Source of the DNA: an uncultured Clostridia bacterium
Lineage (GTDB): Bacteria > Bacillota > Clostridia > TANB77 > UBA1234
DNA: 9,860 nt
NCBI GenBank assembly: GCA_934149305.1
Contig: CAKPEF010000028.1
Span: forward strand, 1-9,860
Reading direction: 5' to 3'
How positions within the stretch are numbered: the stretch's first letter is position 1; the number at the start of each line of letters is the position of its first letter. The position numbers were made by a program, and so were the translations under genes. The notes below the pieces were generated by a model. That model was not told the origin of the DNA. It was given only the letters and a program-made list of their open reading frames with translations, and searched no databases. Below are positions 8,795 through 9,860 of this stretch, piece by piece.

Positions 8795-8804
8795 ATCACC
8801 TCCT
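8795..8804 (-). promoter_or_regulatory. Ribosome binding site deciding a TTG start
   Basis: AGGAGGTGAT, a ten-base complement to the 16S rRNA 3' end, with the AGGAGG core 7 bases before TTG 8791. This near-ideal site is the main reason to accept the TTG start of the small HTH gene. A strong ribosome site with a weak start codon may keep its output moderate. Confidence 0.8.
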
Positions 8805-8820
8805 AAATGTAAAAATAAAA

Positions 8821-8842
8821 TAATTTATTATATAATAATTTA
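8821..8842. repeat. AT-only imperfect palindrome in operon leader
   Basis: A 22-base inverted repeat centred at 8831/8832 with ten of eleven base pairs matching (only 8824/8839 fails). It lies between the leftward -10 at 8849-8854 and the ribosome site at 8795-8804, so it is placed to be an operator or a weak leader hairpin. Because it is made only of A and T in a very AT-rich stretch, chance is a real alternative. Confidence 0.4.
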
Positions 8843-8901
8843 ATTTTTATTATAGTAAATTATTATATATTTATAGTTAATTTATTTTTATTATAGTAAA
8901 T
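8843..8901. repeat. Two 18-base direct repeats, 41-base period, each with a -10 box
   Basis: The same 18 bases occur at 8843-8860 and 8884-8901; with three more bases to the left, 20 of 21 match. Read leftward, each unit contains TTTACTATAATAAAAA with an exact TATAAT. The 41-base period is close to four helical turns, so both copies face the same side of the DNA, as expected for cooperative operator binding or duplicated promoters. Confidence 0.75.
8849..8880 (-). promoter_or_regulatory. Candidate proximal promoter of the hsd operon
   Basis: Leftward -10 TATAAT at 8849-8854. The best -35 is TTAACT at 8875-8880, with a long 20-base spacer, so the -35 is weak. Transcription would begin near 8842, about 50 bases before TTG 8791. 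It sits in the first copy of the 18-base repeat. Confidence 0.5.
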
Positions 8902-8918
8902 CACATTTTTAGCTTAAA
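8890..8918 (-). promoter_or_regulatory. Candidate distal promoter of the hsd operon
   Basis: Leftward -10 TATAAT at 8890-8895 in the second copy of the 18-base repeat, with TTTAAG (8913-8918) at a 17-base spacing as a poor -35. A transcript from here would read through the proximal repeat. It could instead be only an operator copy. Confidence 0.4.
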
Positions 8919-8975
8919 TTTTATTACATTTATATTAAGTTTTTGTTACAAAGTCCATTTTTTTGTAATATTTAC

Positions 8976-9005
8976 TTGACTATTTATTTTTATTAAGCTT
9001 AAATA
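8976..9005 (+). promoter_or_regulatory. Rightward promoter of the 90-residue protein gene
   Basis: TTGACT (8976-8981) followed after 17-18 bases by TTAAAT/TAAATA (8999-9005), giving a short leader before the GGAGG site at 9017-9021. The -10 overlaps a perfect ten-base palindrome, TTAAGCTTAA (8993-9002), which could be an operator. Between this promoter and the leftward ones (about 8902-8975) there are three TTACA-type motifs (near 8923, 8945 and, inverted, 8964), of unknown meaning. Confidence 0.55.
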
Positions 9006-9028
9006 CACAACCAACTGGAGGTAAAAAT

Positions 9029-9301
9029 ATGAACAATAAAACAATTAAATCTCTATACAATGGAGATTATACTTGCATTGAGAAACCAATTTCTGAAAAT
9101 TTCCAATACTCTAAAACATTATCAAAATGTACATCACTTCAAGAAGAACTATCACATTTGGTTGAAAAAGAAACTTTTTCTCTAATTGATAATGTATTAG
9201 ATTGTATGAATGAATTGTCTGATATTAAAGCTGAAGAGGCCTTTATTGAAGGTTTTTCATTAGCCGTATTGCTACTGTTGGAAGCTATTTTGAAGAAATA
9301 A
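9029..9301 (+). CDS. Small protein of unknown function, DUF6809-like
   Basis: 90 residues from ATG 9029, with GGAGG (9017-9021) 7 bases upstream, its own promoter and a strong terminator, so this is a real single-gene unit. The pattern of a short N-terminal 'LYNGDYTCIEKPI' segment, a long acidic helix (about 38-68) and a C-terminal EEAFIEGFSLAVLLLLEAI helix resembles the DUF6809 family of small clostridial proteins, which has no known function. The hydrophobic C-terminal stretch (about 76-88) is short and follows acidic residues, so it is more likely a packing helix than a membrane anchor. It is divergent from the hsd operon and shares its control region. Whether it takes part in defence or regulation cannot be told. 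The family match is from memory of the pattern and is moderate. Confidence 0.8.
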   Translation: MNNKTIKSLYNGDYTCIEKPISENFQYSKTLSKCTSLQEELSHLVEKETFSLIDNVLDCMNELSDIKAEEAFIEGFSLAVLLLLEAILKK

Positions 9302-9303
9302 TT

Positions 9304-9361
9304 ACCCCCTCCCCTTCCTATTTCCCGAAAGTTTTTACGTGACTCCCCTCACCGTTCCCCC
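9304..9361 (+). other. C-rich 3' tract, unlike surrounding DNA
   Basis: Right after the stop of the small gene come C runs at 9305-9309 (5), 9311-9314 (4), 9324-9326 (3), 9345-9348 (4) and 9357-9361 (5), in a region that is otherwise about three quarters A+T. The last run forms the terminator stem. No open frame or known RNA family is recognised. The minus strand is correspondingly G-rich. Confidence 0.5.
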
Positions 9362-9399
9362 TTTTTATCTCGTAGAGATTAAAGGCGGGGGGTGTTTTT
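9350..9399 (+). terminator. Rho-independent terminator of the 90-residue protein gene
   Basis: Stem-loop with inner ATCTC/GAGAT (9367-9371 with 9375-9379, loop GTA), outer C5 (9357-9361) pairing with the G6 run (9387-9392) and CAC/GTG at the base, followed by TTTTTATATTTT from 9395. There are small bulges in the middle of the stem. The U-tract is on the plus side only, so it ends rightward transcription. Confidence 0.85.
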
Positions 9400-9465
9400 A
9401 TATTTTCTGGTATATGTTTTTTATTTATATTTCGATATTTTTCTTAAATTTATACAGATTATTAC

Positions 9466-9501
9466 ATAAAAAAATAGTAACTACTTAAGTAATTACTATT
9501 T
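9466..9501 (-). terminator. Terminator of the broken deformylase gene
   Basis: A near-perfect 30-base palindrome at 9472-9501 (AAATAGTAA with TTACTATTT around TACTTAAGTA; one mismatch pair, 9481/9492) begins 6 bases after the deformylase stop. Read leftward it runs into a T7 tract (9474-9468). It would also form a hairpin on the plus strand but there lacks a good U-tract. Its survival next to a gene remnant shows that this end of the old gene is intact. Confidence 0.75.
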
Positions 9502-9507
9502 CTATAA

Positions 9508-9579
9508 TTATATTATTATCCCATTTGTATGGTCAATCTCATGTTGTATTATCTCGGCAACAAATTGTTGGTTTAACAT
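9508..9579 (-). pseudogene. def: Peptide deformylase 3' remnant, cut by an insertion sequence
   Basis: Read leftward, the last 23 codons give MLNQQFVAEIIQHEIDHTNG followed by III and TAA (9510-9508). FVAxIIQHEIDHxxGIII is the C-terminal end of short clostridial peptide deformylases, with HEIDH as motif 3, which holds two metal ligands and the catalytic Glu. The enzyme removes the formyl group from new proteins. The frame stays open upstream to 9637, but beyond about 9580 it no longer looks like deformylase and enters the transposase leader. Motifs 1 and 2 are missing, so the remnant is not functional. The 5' part may lie on the far side of the IS, outside the window, or may be deleted. The ATG at 9579 is probably only an internal Met. 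Confidence 0.75.
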
Positions 9580-9608
9580 AGATATGTCACACAGTAACAA
9601 AATAAAAA

Positions 9609-9673
9609 AGGAAATACCAGAATATGATATAATTTATTAGTCACAAAAAACAATATCAATGGAGGTATTTCCT
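9609..9673 (+). promoter_or_regulatory. Fold-back inverted repeat over the transposase ribosome site
   Basis: AGGAAATACC (9609-9618) is exactly complementary to GGTATTTCCT (9664-9673), which covers the end of the GGAGG ribosome site and every base up to the ATG. The left arm lies upstream of the element's own promoter, so only transcripts entering from outside could form the ten-pair hairpin and block translation. Confidence 0.65.
9625..9633 (+). promoter_or_regulatory. Transposase promoter, extended -10 type
   Basis: TGATATAAT is an exact extended -10 (TGN plus TATAAT at 9628-9633). No convincing -35 is seen, which fits an extended -10 promoter. Transcription would start near 9640, downstream of the left arm of the fold-back repeat. 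Confidence 0.6.
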
Positions 9674-9860
9674 ATGAATAATATAACACAAGATATACTA
9701 TGTAAGCAAGCAGTTGTTGAATATTCATTAAAATATGGAGTAACAAAAGCGGCAATAAGGTATAAACAACATCGAAAAACAAGATATAGATGGAGAGAAA
9801 AATATGATGGTACAGCCAAATCATTAGTAAACAAATCAAGAAAACCGCATCACCATCCTA
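9674..9860 (+). CDS. Transposase N-terminal part, C-terminus outside window
   Basis: 62 codons from ATG 9674 to the right edge, no stop, with GGAGG at 9661-9665 (8 bases upstream). The sequence KQAVVEYSLKYGVTKAAIRY (11-30), then RYRWREKYDGTAKSL...SRKPHHHP (37-62), is a helix-turn-helix of the Tc3/IS3/IS481-like kind followed by the basic 'SRKPHHHP' linker that I associate with DDE transposases abundant in clostridia and other gut Firmicutes. The HTH would bind the IS ends. The DDE catalytic core lies outside the window, so activity and exact IS family are open. Confidence 0.85.
   Translation, partial: MNNITQDILCKQAVVEYSLKYGVTKAAIRYKQHRKTRYRWREKYDGTAKSLVNKSRKPHHHP

Larger units (their letters stand above)
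9585..9860 (+). mobile_element. Left end of an insertion sequence, right end outside window
   Basis: From about 9585 (TGTCACACAG) the DNA is the leader and 5' end of a transposase gene, inserted in the deformylase gene. The exact left terminus cannot be set because the matching right-end inverted repeat and target duplication are not in view; anywhere from about 9577 to 9608 is possible. Confidence 0.65.

Noticed and set aside
9637..9834. Minus-strand frame opposite the transposase
   Set aside because: Antisense to a recognised transposase N-terminus that has a proper ribosome site and promoter.
1..9860. CRISPR array, tRNA or rRNA genes
   Set aside because: No regularly spaced repeat-spacer units and no cloverleaf or rRNA-like stretches were seen on either strand.

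Overview
The window looks like an accessory (defence) region of a low-G+C Firmicute, most likely a Clostridia-class anaerobe. Three things point there: very AT-rich DNA with AGA/ATA/AAA codon preference, consensus AGGAGG ribosome binding sites, and a small protein and a transposase N-terminus that resemble ones I associate with clostridia. The species cannot be read from the sequence.

Layout. Positions 1-8791 are one leftward (minus-strand) block, in transcription order: a small putative helix-turn-helix protein (8791-8561), hsdM (8549-6156), hsdS (6162-5008), hsdR (5015-1869), a zinc metallopeptidase of the YgjP/DUF45 type (1863-1174), then after a 112-base gap a DUF262 (GmrSD/ParB-like) protein that starts at 1061 and runs off the left edge. 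The five genes from the HTH gene to the peptidase are packed with overlaps of 7-8 bases or gaps of 5-11 bases, so they read as one translationally coupled operon encoding a complete Type I restriction-modification system plus an accessory peptidase. The DUF262 gene resembles Type IV, modification-dependent restriction proteins and may belong to the same defence cluster.

Positions 8792-9028 are an extremely AT-rich divergent control region. It has two copies of an 18-base repeat, 41 bases apart, each carrying a TATAAT for leftward transcription, an AT-only palindrome between promoter and ribosome site, and a separate rightward promoter for a 90-residue protein (9029-9301, DUF6809-like). That gene ends in an odd C-rich tract and a strong rho-independent terminator.

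The right end (about 9466-9860) shows an insertion. The last codons of a peptide deformylase gene, including its HEIDH metal motif, survive on the minus strand in front of their terminator, but the rest of the gene is cut off by the left end of an insertion sequence. The IS transposase starts at 9674 and leaves the window. Its leader carries an inverted repeat that should hide the transposase ribosome site only in transcripts entering from outside the element.

Working together: HsdM and HsdS form the methyltransferase, HsdR adds the translocase/nuclease, the small HTH protein is a candidate regulator of the operon, and the peptidase coupled to hsdR is a candidate modulator of HsdR. The last two roles are inference.
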